Assembly (NCBI GenBank): GCA_900770335.1
Contig: CAAGKD010000039.1
Coordinates: 1 to 17,447, forward strand
From: an uncultured Sutterella sp.
GTDB taxonomy: Bacteria; Pseudomonadota; Gammaproteobacteria; Burkholderiales; Burkholderiaceae_F
Reading direction: 5' to 3'
Length of the DNA: 17,447 nt
Part shown: piece by piece, positions 9,351 through 17,296 of the stretch
Numbering within the stretch: the first letter of the stretch is position 1
Layout: each line of letters begins with the position of its first letter
Notes under the pieces: model-generated
Seen by the model: only the letters and a program-made list of their open reading frames with translations
Told to the model about the DNA's origin: nothing
Databases searched by the model: none
Made by a program: the position numbers and the translations under genes

Positions 9351-10598
9351 TCACTTCTTCGCGCCGCTCTGCGCCTCGAACGCCTCGCGGTCGGCCTTCG
9401 TGCGCTCGATCGCCTCCGAGATCGCGTCGGCTGCGATGCGGTTGAAGCGCCACTGCGCGTCCTGGACTTCGGTGTTGGCGAGCCAGACGACGGCCGGGCG
9501 GACCTTGGTCACGGCGACGGTCTTCCTGCGGCTTTGCTGCTCGACGTTCTTCTCCTCGGCGAAGGCCGGCAGGAGCGCGCCCCTGTTCGCCTCGAGGATG
9601 CCGAAGTTCGGCGCGGAGACGTCGTACGGGAACGTGAAGTCGAGCACGCGCGTGCCGTTCACGTAGCGCAGGCGCCAGGCGGCCGAGGAGAGCTGGGTCT
9701 TGCCTTCGGCCGCGCAGAAGATCGTGCCCTTCTTCACCGGGAAGAGCTGCACCTCGCCCGACTGGCCGACCTCCTGGAGGGACTTGCCGACCTTCTTCGT
9801 CTGTTTGACGATCGCCTTCTGGAAGCGCATGCCGATGGGCTCGGACGAGGCGCCGGGGATGTAGCGCAGGCAGTAGGGGATGTCATGCGTGAAGCGGCTC
9901 GAGAACGCCTCGATCGAGTTCGAGCCCGTGAAGGCCGTGCGCGTGGGCACGAGCACCTCGTCGCGGTCCGTCGAGACGACGGCGCGGTAGCCGACGGCGC
10001 CCTTGGGGAACGTGTGGCGGCTCGAGATGATGTAGCCCGCGGTCGTGGAGGTGTTCTGGCGCGTGACGAGGTAGGGGCCGATCGCGACGCCCTCGAGGCT
10101 GTAGGCGATGAGCTTCACCTTGAGCTCGAGGGGCGTCTTGTCGTTCGCTCCGGCGAGACGGATGCGGACGACGTTCGCCGCGGAGTCGTTCGTGAGCGTG
10201 GCCTTGGGGTGCGCGTCAAGCGGCTGGCCGTTGCGCAGGATCGCCACCGCGCCCGAGCCCCAGGAGAAGCCGTGGCTCGCGCCCTTGGGGAAGCTCTCGA
10301 CGATCGGGTAGGCGCCCTTCTTGTCCGGGGCGCCGAGTTTGAGTTCGGAGCGGCGGTTGTCGTCGAAGTAAAAGATGCCGTCCTGCGTGAAGGCTTCGAA
10401 CGTGGGCGTTGCAAGACGGACGGGTTCTGTTTTTTTGTAAGGGCCGCCCTGCGAGGAGGACGAGGTTGAGGAGACGGCGAAGGATTCGCCGCCGAGCGTG
10501 GCGCCGCAGCCCGTGAGGACGAGCGAGGCGGAGAGCATCGCGGAGGCGAGAAGACCCGCGCGGGCGGCGAGAGAGACGGAGCGGAGGAGGCTGGACAT
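9351..10598 (-). CDS. Large lipoprotein of unknown function
   Basis: I do not recognise this protein. From ATG 10598 it has 415 residues, with a lipoprotein signal peptide: Arg6 and Arg13, a hydrophobic core and the lipobox LTGC (Cys31). A Ser-rich linker (about 38-52) follows. The mature part looks beta-rich, with many alternating hydrophobic/aromatic strands (QDGIFYFDD, HGFSWGSGAVAIL, RAVVSTDRDEVLVPTRTAF), and has two further cysteines (Cys243, Cys295) that could pair. The C-terminal about 40 residues form a charged, probably helical segment (AISEAIERTKADREAFEAQ). The frame stays open upstream to 10754, with another ATG at 10637, but those starts would put a long arginine-rich stretch before the signal peptide. 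The bidirectional terminator lies 45 bases downstream. Confidence 0.8.
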   Translation of the reverse strand: MSSLLRSVSLAARAGLLASAMLSASLVLTGCGATLGGESFAVSSTSSSSQGGPYKKTEPVRLATPTFEAFTQDGIFYFDDNRRSELKLGAPDKKGAYPIVESFPKGASHGFSWGSGAVAILRNGQPLDAHPKATLTNDSAANVVRIRLAGANDKTPLELKVKLIAYSLEGVAIGPYLVTRQNTSTTAGYIISSRHTFPKGAVGYRAVVSTDRDEVLVPTRTAFTGSNSIEAFSSRFTHDIPYCLRYIPGASSEPIGMRFQKAIVKQTKKVGKSLQEVGQSGEVQLFPVKKGTIFCAAEGKTQLSSAAWRLRYVNGTRVLDFTFPYDVSAPNFGILEANRGALLPAFAEEKNVEQQSRRKTVAVTKVRPAVVWLANTEVQDAQWRFNRIAADAISEAIERTKADREAFEAQSGAKK

Positions 10599-10782
10599 CG
10601 GAGATCGAGAAAAGCGAGGAATGCTCAAGGGCCGCATCCGGGCGCCGGACGGCGACGCCCGAGCGCGCGGCCCCGGGAAAAAATCAAGGATGAGGGATTG
10701 TGCCGCGCGGGCGCCTGATTGTGGAGAGTGTTTCTTCGCCTTTCCTGACGACAACGCTTGGTCGGCGTTCGCCGGCGGCGCT

Positions 10783-12297
10783 TCAGTCCCAGGCGTCCCC
10801 GGGGTTGCGCCAGGCGTTTTCGGGCCAGCGCACGACGCGCCCGGGGTTGAGGATCCCCTCGGGGTCGAGCGCTGCGCGGATGCGGCGCATCACGTCGAGC
10901 TCCACGGGGCTCTTCGTGCGCTCGAGGACGGGAACCTTGGCGCCCACGCCGTGCTCGGCCGCCACGGATCCCCCGAACCGCACGACGGCGTCGTTGACGA
11001 GGCGGTGGATCTCGCGCTCGCGGCTCTTCCAGAAGCCTCGGCCGAATTCGGGGCGATTGCCGATGTTGAAGTGAAGGTTTCCGTCGCCGTAGTGCCCGAA
11101 GACCGCCGGCAGCGCCCAGGGCTCGAGCCGCGCGAACTCGGCGTACGTCTCCTCGATGAAGCGGCGGAGCTGCCCGCGCGGGACGCTGACGTCGTTCTTG
11201 ATGTTTCCGCCCGCGGCGCGAACGGCCGTGGGGATCTCCTCGCGCAGGCGCCAGAAGTCCCCGGCCTGCGATTCGGTGCGGGCGATCGCGGCGTCAATGA
11301 GCGCGCCGTCCTCGAAGAGCGGCGCAAGGGCGTTCTCAAGGTCTTCGGCAAGCCGCTCGGGATCCTCGCGGTTCGTGTGGGTGAGGTCGAGCAGAACCAT
11401 CCAGTCCGAGACCGCGCAGGGCGCGCGGCGTCCCTTCATGCCGTCATGGTCCTCGAGCACGAAGGAGAGCGCCTCGCGCGAGATGAGCTCGAACGCGGCG
11501 AGTCCCGGCCCCGCGAAGGCTTCGACCGTCTCGAAGAGTCGCTCTACGGCGCGCAGGTTCCCGAGCGCCGCGAAAAGGGAGATTCGTCCCGCGGGCAGCG
11601 CTTCGAGCGCGAGCACGGCGCGCGTGATGACGCCGAGCGTGCCTTCGGATCCCACGAAGAGGTCCCTGAGGTCATAGCCCGCGTTGTCCTTGCGCACGCT
11701 CCGCATGAGGTCGAGCACCCGTCCGTCGGCGAGCACGACCTCGAGCCCGAGACAGGAGCGCCGGGCCATGCCGTAGCGCACGACGTGCACGCCCCCGGCG
11801 TTCGCGGAGAGGATGCCGCCGATCTGCGCCGAGCCCTCGGCCGCAAGCGAGACGGGCAGGAGCCTGCCGGCCTCGCGGGCCGCCTCCTGGGCCCGGGCGA
11901 GCACGACGCCCGCGCCGACGGTCATCGTTCCGTTCACGGCGTCGATCGACTCGATCCGGTTCATGCGCGAGAGCTGCAGGACGACCGTGCGGGCGTTCGC
12001 GGGGCTCTCCGGATCCGGAGTGGCGCCGCCCACGGTGGAGGTGTTGCCGCCCTGGGCGACGACGGGAAGGCGCTCGCGCGAGGCGAGGGCGAGGATTCTC
12101 GAAACCTCCTCCGTGGAGCCGGGCCGCACGAGGGCGAGGGCGTCGCCTTGGCGGCGCCGGCGAGAGTCGAGCGAGGCCGCGGCAACCTCCTCGGGGGCGG
12201 TGATCACGTGCGCGGGGCCGCAGATCGCACGCAGCACGTCGAGGATCCGCACGGAGTCGGCGGCGGAGAGTTCTTCCGAGAAGGCGATGTCAGGCAT
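10783..12297 (-). CDS. FAD-linked oxidoreductase, GlcD/D-2-hydroxyglutarate dehydrogenase type
   Basis: The 504-residue product belongs to the VAO/PCMH flavoprotein superfamily that oxidises D-2-hydroxy acids (D-lactate, glycolate, D-2-hydroxyglutarate). The FAD-binding domain shows VVAQGGNTSTVGGATP (79-94), SAQIGGILSANAGG (156-169) and FVGSEGTLGVIT (214-225). The C-terminal oxidase domain has GHYGDGNLHFN with His402 and His409 as probable metal ligands, EHGVG (449-453) and the closing LDPEGILNPGR. The substrate cannot be assigned from sequence alone, and no serA or glcE/glcF neighbour helps. I chose ATG 12297; a TTG at 12342 with a weak GAG upstream would add 15 residues unlike the family. 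It seems monocistronic, just downstream of the adk terminator. Confidence 0.88.
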   Translation of the reverse strand: MPDIAFSEELSAADSVRILDVLRAICGPAHVITAPEEVAAASLDSRRRRQGDALALVRPGSTEEVSRILALASRERLPVVAQGGNTSTVGGATPDPESPANARTVVLQLSRMNRIESIDAVNGTMTVGAGVVLARAQEAAREAGRLLPVSLAAEGSAQIGGILSANAGGVHVVRYGMARRSCLGLEVVLADGRVLDLMRSVRKDNAGYDLRDLFVGSEGTLGVITRAVLALEALPAGRISLFAALGNLRAVERLFETVEAFAGPGLAAFELISREALSFVLEDHDGMKGRRAPCAVSDWMVLLDLTHTNREDPERLAEDLENALAPLFEDGALIDAAIARTESQAGDFWRLREEIPTAVRAAGGNIKNDVSVPRGQLRRFIEETYAEFARLEPWALPAVFGHYGDGNLHFNIGNRPEFGRGFWKSREREIHRLVNDAVVRFGGSVAAEHGVGAKVPVLERTKSPVELDVMRRIRAALDPEGILNPGRVVRWPENAWRNPGDAWD

Positions 12298-12353
12298 GGT
12301 GATTGAAGACAGGTGAGGAGAATCCGGAGATGATGCGCTCAAATTCTCAAGCG

Positions 12354-12397
12354 CAAAACAAAGGGCTCGCGGAAGCGAGAAGCTTCTGCGAGCCCTT
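12354..12397 (-). terminator. Intrinsic terminator of adk
   Basis: A 16-bp inverted repeat with one non-Watson-Crick position (12361-12376 with 12382-12397) and a 5-base loop is followed on the minus strand by TGTTTTG. It lies 65 bases past the adk stop and directly upstream of the FAD oxidoreductase gene, separating the two units. Confidence 0.85.
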
Positions 12398-12461
12398 GGG
12401 GATCCGCTCTGCGCCGGCTGTCAGACGGCCTTCATGCGGCGTCAGCCGGCGGCGGGCAGGA

Positions 12462-13115
12462 TCACTTGAGCGCTTCGAACACGCGGCCCGTGATCGCGTC
12501 GATCGAGCCGAGGCCCGAGATCGCGCGGTACTTCGGAGCGTCGGCGGCGCCGGAGGCGGCAAGGCTCTGATAGAACCCGACGAGCGCCTCGGTCTGGTCG
12601 TGATAGACCTTGAGGCGCTTGAGGACGACCTCCTCGCGGTCGTCGTCGCGCTGCACGAGGTCCTCGCCCGTCACGTCATCCTTGCCGGCGACCTTCGGGG
12701 GGTTGTACTTCGTGTGGTACGTGCGGCCCGAGGCGGGGTGCACGCGGCGGCCCGACATGCGCTCGACGATCTCGGCGTCCGGGACGCTGATCTCGAGGAC
12801 GAAGTCGATCGGCACGCCGGCGGCGCGCAGGGCCTCGGCCTGGGGGATCGTGCGGGGGAAGCCGTCGAAGAGGGCGCCGTTCGCGCAGTCGGGCTGGGCG
12901 AGGCGCTCCTTGACGAGACCGATGATGATGTCGTCGGACACGAGCTGGCCCTTGTCCATCACGGCCTTGGCGGCGAGGCCGAGCGGCGTGCCGGCCTTGA
13001 CGGCGGCGCGAAGCATGTCGCCCGTCGAAATCTGCGGAATGCTGAACTTCTCGCAGATGAACTTGGCCTGCGTGCCCTTGCCGGCGCCCGGCGGTCCGAT
13101 GAGGATAAGACGCAT
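12462..13115 (-). CDS. adk: Adenylate kinase
   Basis: Adenylate kinase interconverts ATP + AMP and 2 ADP in the cytosol. The 217-residue product has the P-loop GPPGAGKGTQ (7-16), the AMP-binding ISTGDMLR, the DGFPRT motif, and a long LID (about 122-160) with RMSGRRVHPASGRTYH. The LID lacks the four zinc cysteines, as in other proteobacterial enzymes. QRDDD and the following arginine helix are also typical. AGGAG lies 9 bases before the ATG. In Burkholderiales adk often follows kdsB; here an opposite-strand hydrolase gene lies between them, so adk probably has its own promoter in 13116-13260. Confidence 0.97.
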   Translation of the reverse strand: MRLILIGPPGAGKGTQAKFICEKFSIPQISTGDMLRAAVKAGTPLGLAAKAVMDKGQLVSDDIIIGLVKERLAQPDCANGALFDGFPRTIPQAEALRAAGVPIDFVLEISVPDAEIVERMSGRRVHPASGRTYHTKYNPPKVAGKDDVTGEDLVQRDDDREEVVLKRLKVYHDQTEALVGFYQSLAASGAADAPKYRAISGLGSIDAITGRVFEALK

Positions 13116-13130
13116 CTTTCTGGTCTCCTG

Positions 13131-13199
13131 AAAAACAAAAAACGGGCACGAGACCGGGCGGTCCGATCAAGCCGATCGGCTGATCGACATCAGGGCCCG
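13131..13199 (-). promoter_or_regulatory. Structured, U-rich leader of adk
   Basis: Read on the minus strand, CGGGC (13199-13195) can pair with GCCCG (13147-13143), enclosing an inner hairpin GATCAGCC-GATC-GGCTTGATC with one bulged T (13185-13165). The outer arm is followed at once by TTTTTTGTTTTT and then the adk ribosome-binding site. It could act as an attenuator-like element or as a U-rich ribosomal protein S1 site that aids translation. It is a candidate only; the outer stem is short. Confidence 0.3.
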
Positions 13200-13324
13200 G
13201 CGAGGCGTCCGATGAAAAGCATTCAGACAATTCTACCCCTGCGGTGGAAGAGGTTGCGACGGCGCGCCAAGGCGCACCGGGGCTCTTCGACGTTCTCCGC
13301 GGCGCCGGCTCGCGGCCGGGCGCC

Positions 13325-13357
13325 GTTCGAACGCGGTTCGAGCGCGGTTCGGGCAGG
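13325..13357 (+). repeat. Three tandem 11-bp GTTC repeats
   Basis: Three imperfect 11-base units in a row: GTTCGAACGCG, GTTCGAGCGCG and GTTCGGGCAGG. GTTC recurs once per helical turn, about 110 bases before the hydrolase ATG. It may be a regulator site or chance in GC-rich DNA. Confidence 0.4.
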
Positions 13358-13469
13358 ATTGCGCGGCGATCGGGCAGGAGGCGAGGCGGGCGGTGCGGGA
13401 GAATTGCTGAAAATGAGGAGCGCTTCGCCCGAAAGGGCGGGCGATCGACAAAAAGGAGCGGAACGGAAG

Positions 13470-14615
13470 ATGACGGAGGGATTCAATCCCGGGCGCAGGC
13501 GCCTCGTGCGTGCGGGCGTCGCGGCGGCGGGGCTTCTTGCGGCCGCGGGCGCGGCGGGAGGGGCGGTGATGAGCCGCGAGGACTTCGGCGGCCGATCGGC
13601 GGGCGAGCGCCTTGCGCACATGCGGGCCTCCCCCAACTGGGCCGACGGGGCCTTCCGGAACTTGGAGCCCATGGTCGAGCCGCCCTCCGATCGCTCGCAG
13701 CTCACCGTGATGCGCGAGTTTCTCCTCGACGACAACCCCGCGAGGAAGCCCGCGGGCGAGATTCCGCACGTGAGGACGCGCCTCGGGGGGCTCTCGGACG
13801 ACGCGCTCGTCTGGCTCGGCCACTCGGGCTTCTTCGTGCGGCTCTCGGGCGTCTCGGTCCTCATCGATCCCGCGCTCAACCAGGCGTTTCCGTTCCCGGG
13901 CTTTTACGAGCCCTTCGCGGGCGCGGACGTCTTCCGGCCCGAGGACCTGCCGGCGGCCGACGTCCTGCTCATCACGCACGACCACTACGACCACCTCGAC
14001 TGCCGCACGGCCAGGATCCTCAGAAGCCGCGTGCGGCGCGCGGTCTGCCCCTTGGGCGTCGGCGCGCACCTTGAGGCCTGGGGCTGGGAGCCCGACCGCA
14101 TCACGGAGCTCGACTGGATGGAGAGCGTGCGCCTGGGGCCGATGACGCTCACGGCGCTTCCCGCGCAGCACTTCTCGGGGCGCACCTTCCGGCGCAACGA
14201 GACGCTCTGGGCGGGCTTCATGCTCTCGGCGAACGGCTTCAACCTCTACCACTCGGGCGACACGAGCGGCGGCGGGCACTTCGCCGCGATCCGGCGGGCT
14301 TTCCCGCGGATCGACATGGCGCTTCTTGAGGACGGCCAGTACAACGTCGACTGGCCGGGCGTGCACATGCTCCCGGAGGTCTGGCGCCAGACACTCGGCG
14401 TGCTCTCGCCGGGCGCGGTTCTCGCCATGCACAACTCCAAGTTCTGCATCTCGCGACACCCCTGGGCCGAGCCGCTTGAGAAGGCGCTCGAGTCCTCGAT
14501 CGCGACCGGAACGCCCCTGCTCACGCCTCTCATCGGCGAGCCGGTGGCGCTCGATCCGGCGGTGCGGGCGAAGGCCCCGCGGCTTGCCGCGCCCTGGTGG
14601 CGGAGCGTCGCCTGA
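13470..14615 (+). CDS. Metallo-beta-lactamase-fold hydrolase, UlaG/NAPE-PLD-like, probable Tat signal
   Basis: The 381-residue product has the metal-binding set of the Lactamase_B_2/UlaG/NAPE-PLD branch: LVWLGHSGF, VLIDPAL, THDHYDHLD (His170, His172, Asp174, His175), PAQHFSGR (His234), YHSGDTSGGGH (Asp264) and AMHNSKF (His321). Members cleave phosphodiester, lactone or similar bonds; the substrate is not predictable here. The N-terminus GRRRLVRAGVAAAGLLAAAG resembles a twin-arginine signal or anchor, so it probably acts at or beyond the cytoplasmic membrane. I chose ATG 13470 because AAGGAG lies upstream and the Tat-like segment then begins the protein. It sits alone on the plus strand between adk and kdsB, with its own terminator. 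Confidence 0.9.
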   Translation: MTEGFNPGRRRLVRAGVAAAGLLAAAGAAGGAVMSREDFGGRSAGERLAHMRASPNWADGAFRNLEPMVEPPSDRSQLTVMREFLLDDNPARKPAGEIPHVRTRLGGLSDDALVWLGHSGFFVRLSGVSVLIDPALNQAFPFPGFYEPFAGADVFRPEDLPAADVLLITHDHYDHLDCRTARILRSRVRRAVCPLGVGAHLEAWGWEPDRITELDWMESVRLGPMTLTALPAQHFSGRTFRRNETLWAGFMLSANGFNLYHSGDTSGGGHFAAIRRAFPRIDMALLEDGQYNVDWPGVHMLPEVWRQTLGVLSPGAVLAMHNSKFCISRHPWAEPLEKALESSIATGTPLLTPLIGEPVALDPAVRAKAPRLAAPWWRSVA

Positions 14616-14649
14616 GGGCGGGCGAGGCGGGCGAAAACGCCAGGAGACG

Positions 14650-14686
14650 AAGGGCGGGCCTTCCGCGTTGGATGGTCCGCCCTTTT
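14650..14686 (+). terminator. Intrinsic terminator of the MBL hydrolase
   Basis: An 11-bp stem with one G-T pair (AAGGGCGGGCC 14650-14660 with GGTCCGCCCTT 14674-14684) is followed by TTTT. It lies 34 bases past the hydrolase stop and before the convergent kdsB gene. Confidence 0.75.
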
Positions 14687-14742
14687 GCCGAGCGCCTGAG
14701 GGGCGCCGGCCCTCAGATCCGGGCTGGTCCGCTCAGGTCCGG

Positions 14743-15519
14743 TCAGCCGGCCGCACGCTCGCGGGCCTTGAAGACCGCGCGCACGCGCTCAAGGTCCTCC
14801 TCGGTGTCGACGCCCGCGGGGAGCGCCTCGTCAAGGACGAGCACGGCGATTCTTTCTCCGTTCCAGAGGGCGCGCAGTTGCTCGAGGCTCTCCGTGCGCT
14901 CAATGGGCGCGGGCGGCAGGTTCGGGAACTTTTCGAGGAACGACGCGCGGTAGGCGTAGAGCCCGAGGTGATGGAGCGGCCTGAACCCCTCGGGCAGCCT
15001 CGAGCGGTCCTCGCGGAACGCGTCGCGCGGCCAGGGGATCGGAGCGCGGGAGAAGCTGAGGGCGTTGCCGCGGCCGTCGAGCTCGACCTTCACGACGTTC
15101 GGGTTGAGGAAGTCCTCGATCGAATGAATCGTGTGCGCGGCCGTCGAGATCGCGCACTCGGGGCGCGAGGCGAGGAGCTCCGCGGCGTCGTTGACGACCT
15201 CCGGGGGCATGAGCGGCTCGTCGCCCTGCAGGTTGACGACGATGTCCTCGGGCGCGAGTCCGATGAGGCGGGCGGCCTCGGCGAGGCGGTCCGTGCCCGT
15301 GGCGTGGTCGGCGCGGGTCATGACGGCCTCGACGCCGTTCGCGCGGCACGCCTCGAGGATCGCCTCATGGTCGGTGGCGACGACGATGCGGTCCGCGCGG
15401 GTGCGCGCGGCGGCCTGCGCAACGCGCACGATCATGGGCTTGCCGAGAATGTCCTTGAGAGGCTTGTCGGGAAGGCGCGTCGACTTCATGCGCGCCGGAA
15501 TGATGATGGTGAAGCTCAT
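14743..15519 (-). CDS. kdsB: 3-deoxy-manno-octulosonate cytidylyltransferase (CMP-KDO synthetase)
   Basis: KdsB activates KDO with CTP to give CMP-KDO, the donor for the inner core of lipopolysaccharide. The 258-residue product shows the N-terminal nucleotide-binding signature IIPARMKSTRLPDKPL, the VVATDHEAI strand, MTRADHATGTDRLAEA, the metal-binding NLQGDEPLMPP (Asp100) and the substrate region LHHLGLYAYRASFL, ending in GVDTEEDLERVR. The length is typical. It starts 9 bases after the trm112-like gene, so the two are surely co-transcribed with lpxK. Confidence 0.97.
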   Translation of the reverse strand: MSFTIIIPARMKSTRLPDKPLKDILGKPMIVRVAQAAARTRADRIVVATDHEAILEACRANGVEAVMTRADHATGTDRLAEAARLIGLAPEDIVVNLQGDEPLMPPEVVNDAAELLASRPECAISTAAHTIHSIEDFLNPNVVKVELDGRGNALSFSRAPIPWPRDAFREDRSRLPEGFRPLHHLGLYAYRASFLEKFPNLPPAPIERTESLEQLRALWNGERIAVLVLDEALPAGVDTEEDLERVRAVFKARERAAG

Positions 15520-15528
15520 CGCAGCGCC

Positions 15529-15795
15529 TCAGCTCCCGGATACCCCGGATGCGCCCGGGCGGGCCGCGCGCGCGTCGGCCTGGCGCACGCGCTTGCGCAG
15601 CTCCTCGGCCTTGGCCTCAGTGAGCTTCACGGCGTCGTGCGGAACCATCATCGGCACCTCGTCGATCACCGGGAAGGCGAGCCCGCAGGCGGGGCACAGA
15701 AGCGACTCGACCGACTTCGCGCCGGTGGACTTGCCCGCGAAGAGCCTGCCCCTGCAGCAGGGGCAGACGAGAAATTCAGGAATGCGAAGCGTCAT
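15529..15795 (-). CDS. Trm112-like (UPF0434/YcaR) zinc-ribbon protein
   Basis: This 88-residue protein has the Trm112-like fold signature: a short zinc ribbon with CPCC (Cys11, Cys14) and CPAC (Cys34, Cys37), separated by the usual spacing, and the closing GLAFPVIDEVPMMV. The E. coli homologue is YcaR. In bacteria the gene is almost always between lpxK and kdsB, as here, but its exact role is unclear; the eukaryotic relative activates methyltransferases. I chose ATG 15795, with GGAG 8 bases upstream; the open frame further upstream does not look like the family. The Ala/Arg-rich C-terminal tail (about 70-88) is longer than in E. coli. Confidence 0.9.
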   Translation of the reverse strand: MTLRIPEFLVCPCCRGRLFAGKSTGAKSVESLLCPACGLAFPVIDEVPMMVPHDAVKLTEAKAEELRKRVRQADARAARPGASGVSGS

Positions 15796-15839
15796 GCTCG
15801 TGACTCCGGTGTCCGAAGAGAAATGAAAGGATGCATTGT

Positions 15840-15860
15840 GCGCGCCGCGGGGCGGCGCGC
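15840..15860 (-). other. GC-rich stem-loop between lpxK and the trm112-like gene
   Basis: A perfect 9-bp repeat (GCGCGCCGC with GCGGCGCGC) closes a 3-base loop in the 108-base gap after lpxK. It has no U tract of its own, though CCTTTCATTTCTCTT follows about 10 bases later. It may be a weak terminator, a pause site or an RNA stabiliser. Confidence 0.4.
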
Positions 15861-15903
15861 GCAAATGCTCCGCGCGAGCTCCGCGGATCGCTGGCCGCGG
15901 AAG

Positions 15904-16974
15904 TCAGTCGATCCGGTCGTTCCGCGATTCGGTCGGGCGGCCGAGCCGCTCGGCCGCCTCGGTCGCGCGCGCGTCGACGAGGTCGACGAGGAAGGTGTCG
16001 AGCACGACTTCGAGCCCCACGACCCAGATGCGCTTGTCCTCGCGGATCTCTGGAATCTGGGCGCACTTCACGGCGTCCTTGCCCGTGATGAGGATGACGT
16101 CCTCCGTGCGGCCGCGGAAGGGGTTCTTCGAAAAGTCGTAGTGGTCGCCGAGCTCGAGTTCCGCGCAGTCGATGTCGTGCCCGCGCACCATCGCGAAGAA
16201 CCGGCCCGGGGCGGCGATGCCCGCCGCGGCGAGGGCCCCGCCTCTTGAGGCGCGGAGCTCGGCGGCGATCGTGTCGATGTCCCTCGTCTCGCCCGTGGCG
16301 AGGCGCCGGCAGGGGCCGAAGCAGCTCGAGGCGGCGAAGCGCGGCGTGCGGCTCTCGACGACGACGTCCGTCGTCGTGTTGAGGATGATCGCGTCGACGC
16401 CGTCGAGCCGGCTCACGGGCTCGCGCAGGGGGCCGGCCGGGAGCAGCCAGCCGTTGCCGAGGCCGCGCGCGCCGATCACGGCGAGCTCGACGTCGCGCGC
16501 GAGCGCGGCGTGCTGCAGGCCGTCGTCGGAGATGATGATGTTGACGCCGGGGTGCTCGCGAAGGAGCTCAAGGCCGGCCTTCACGCGCTCGCGGCCCACG
16601 GCCACCGGGGCGAGGGACTCGCGGGCGATGAGAAGGGGCTCGTCGCCGACCTGGCTCGCCTCGGAGTCGGGCGTGACGAGGCGCACGCCGTCCTCGGCGC
16701 GGCCGAAGCCGCGGGAGATGACGCCGGGCGTCCAGCCGCGGGCGCGCAGCTCGCGCACGAGCGCGATGGTGACGGGGGTCTTGCCCGTGCCGCCCACGTA
16801 GATGTTGCCCACGACGACAACGGGAACCGGAAGATGGTTGGGCGTCGTGCGACGCTGCCGGGAGGCGCTCACGGCCCGGTAGATGAGCGAGAGCGGGTAG
16901 AGGAGGCAGGCGGAGGGTCCGCGGCGGGACCACACGCGGTGCACCCAGGCTTCAAGCCGGGGGAAGTTGCTCAT
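15904..16974 (-). CDS. lpxK: Tetraacyldisaccharide 4'-kinase
   Basis: LpxK phosphorylates the 4' position of the lipid A disaccharide at the inner face of the cytoplasmic membrane. The 356-residue product has the membrane-associated N-terminal helix (about 19-37), VVGNIYVGGTGKTPV with Walker A Gly61-Thr66, the GVISRGFGR block, VGDEPLLIA, the acidic motif ISDDGLQH (Asp150, Asp151) and GNGWLLPAGPLREP. The C-terminal part has the family segment ITGKDAVKC. GGAGG lies 9 bases before the ATG. It heads the lpxK-trm112-kdsB run. The gene usually found upstream in Burkholderiales (exbD or msbA) is not seen within the next 470 bases. Confidence 0.95.
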   Translation of the reverse strand: MSNFPRLEAWVHRVWSRRGPSACLLYPLSLIYRAVSASRQRRTTPNHLPVPVVVVGNIYVGGTGKTPVTIALVRELRARGWTPGVISRGFGRAEDGVRLVTPDSEASQVGDEPLLIARESLAPVAVGRERVKAGLELLREHPGVNIIISDDGLQHAALARDVELAVIGARGLGNGWLLPAGPLREPVSRLDGVDAIILNTTTDVVVESRTPRFAASSCFGPCRRLATGETRDIDTIAAELRASRGGALAAAGIAAPGRFFAMVRGHDIDCAELELGDHYDFSKNPFRGRTEDVILITGKDAVKCAQIPEIREDKRIWVVGLEVVLDTFLVDLVDARATEAAERLGRPTESRNDRID

Positions 16975-17296
16975 TGGCGGCGCCCTCCGAAGGAATCGTT
17001 CATGAGGAATGGTTCGGGGGAGAGGGCCGCGGTGCTTCGCGGAGGATTGTCGTCTGGCATATGCGAAAGGTGAGCCGGCGGAGACATTCCGCCGTCGGAG
17101 AGGGCGCGCCGTGGGGACGTGATCGCTCCCAAGAGCGCCTGAGGGGCATCATAGCGGCTTCAGATCTCGAACGTTGCCGACAGGTGGCGCCGGGAAGGGC
17201 GGAGGCTGTCAGTCGTCAATTGACTCGCCGGACAGCAAAGCCGTCCAGAGGCCCCTCCCCCTCCGGCAGAACCCGGATTCAGGACGAACGCAGGCT
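16975..17296. other. Non-coding stretch upstream of lpxK
   Basis: No gene can be supported in these roughly 320 bases; the short frames present have no family-like content. It should hold the lpxK promoter, but I cannot point to clear -35/-10 hexamers. A small hairpin CGGCGGA-GACAT-TCCGCCG (17076-17094) is visible, without a U tract. Base composition towards the right edge is less GC-rich than the genes to the left. Confidence 0.4.

Larger units (their letters stand above)
13116..13469. other. Divergent intergenic region between adk and the MBL hydrolase
   Basis: These 354 bases hold no gene I can support. The part next to adk carries a T-rich leader tract and an imperfect hairpin. Near 13230-13235 the minus strand reads TAGAAT, a possible -10 without a clear -35. 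The part next to the hydrolase has three 11-bp GTTC repeats and ends in AAGGAG (13453-13458), 11 bases before the hydrolase ATG. An ATG at 13413 is an in-frame alternative start for the hydrolase. Confidence 0.5.

Noticed and set aside
10498..12306. Long plus-strand frame opposite the FAD oxidoreductase and the large lipoprotein start (similarly 14326-16248 opposite kdsB and lpxK)
   Set aside because: Their composition is that of reverse-strand shadow frames, and the minus-strand genes carry clear family motifs.
13325..13357. LexA (SOS) box of the alphaproteobacterial type
   Set aside because: Gene order points to a betaproteobacterium, where LexA boxes are of the CTGT-N8-ACAG type. The neighbouring gene is not an SOS gene, so I kept only the repeat itself.
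14696..14716. Hairpin CTGAGGG/CCCTCAG as a kdsB terminator
   Set aside because: The stem is only 7 bp and no T run follows it on the minus strand.
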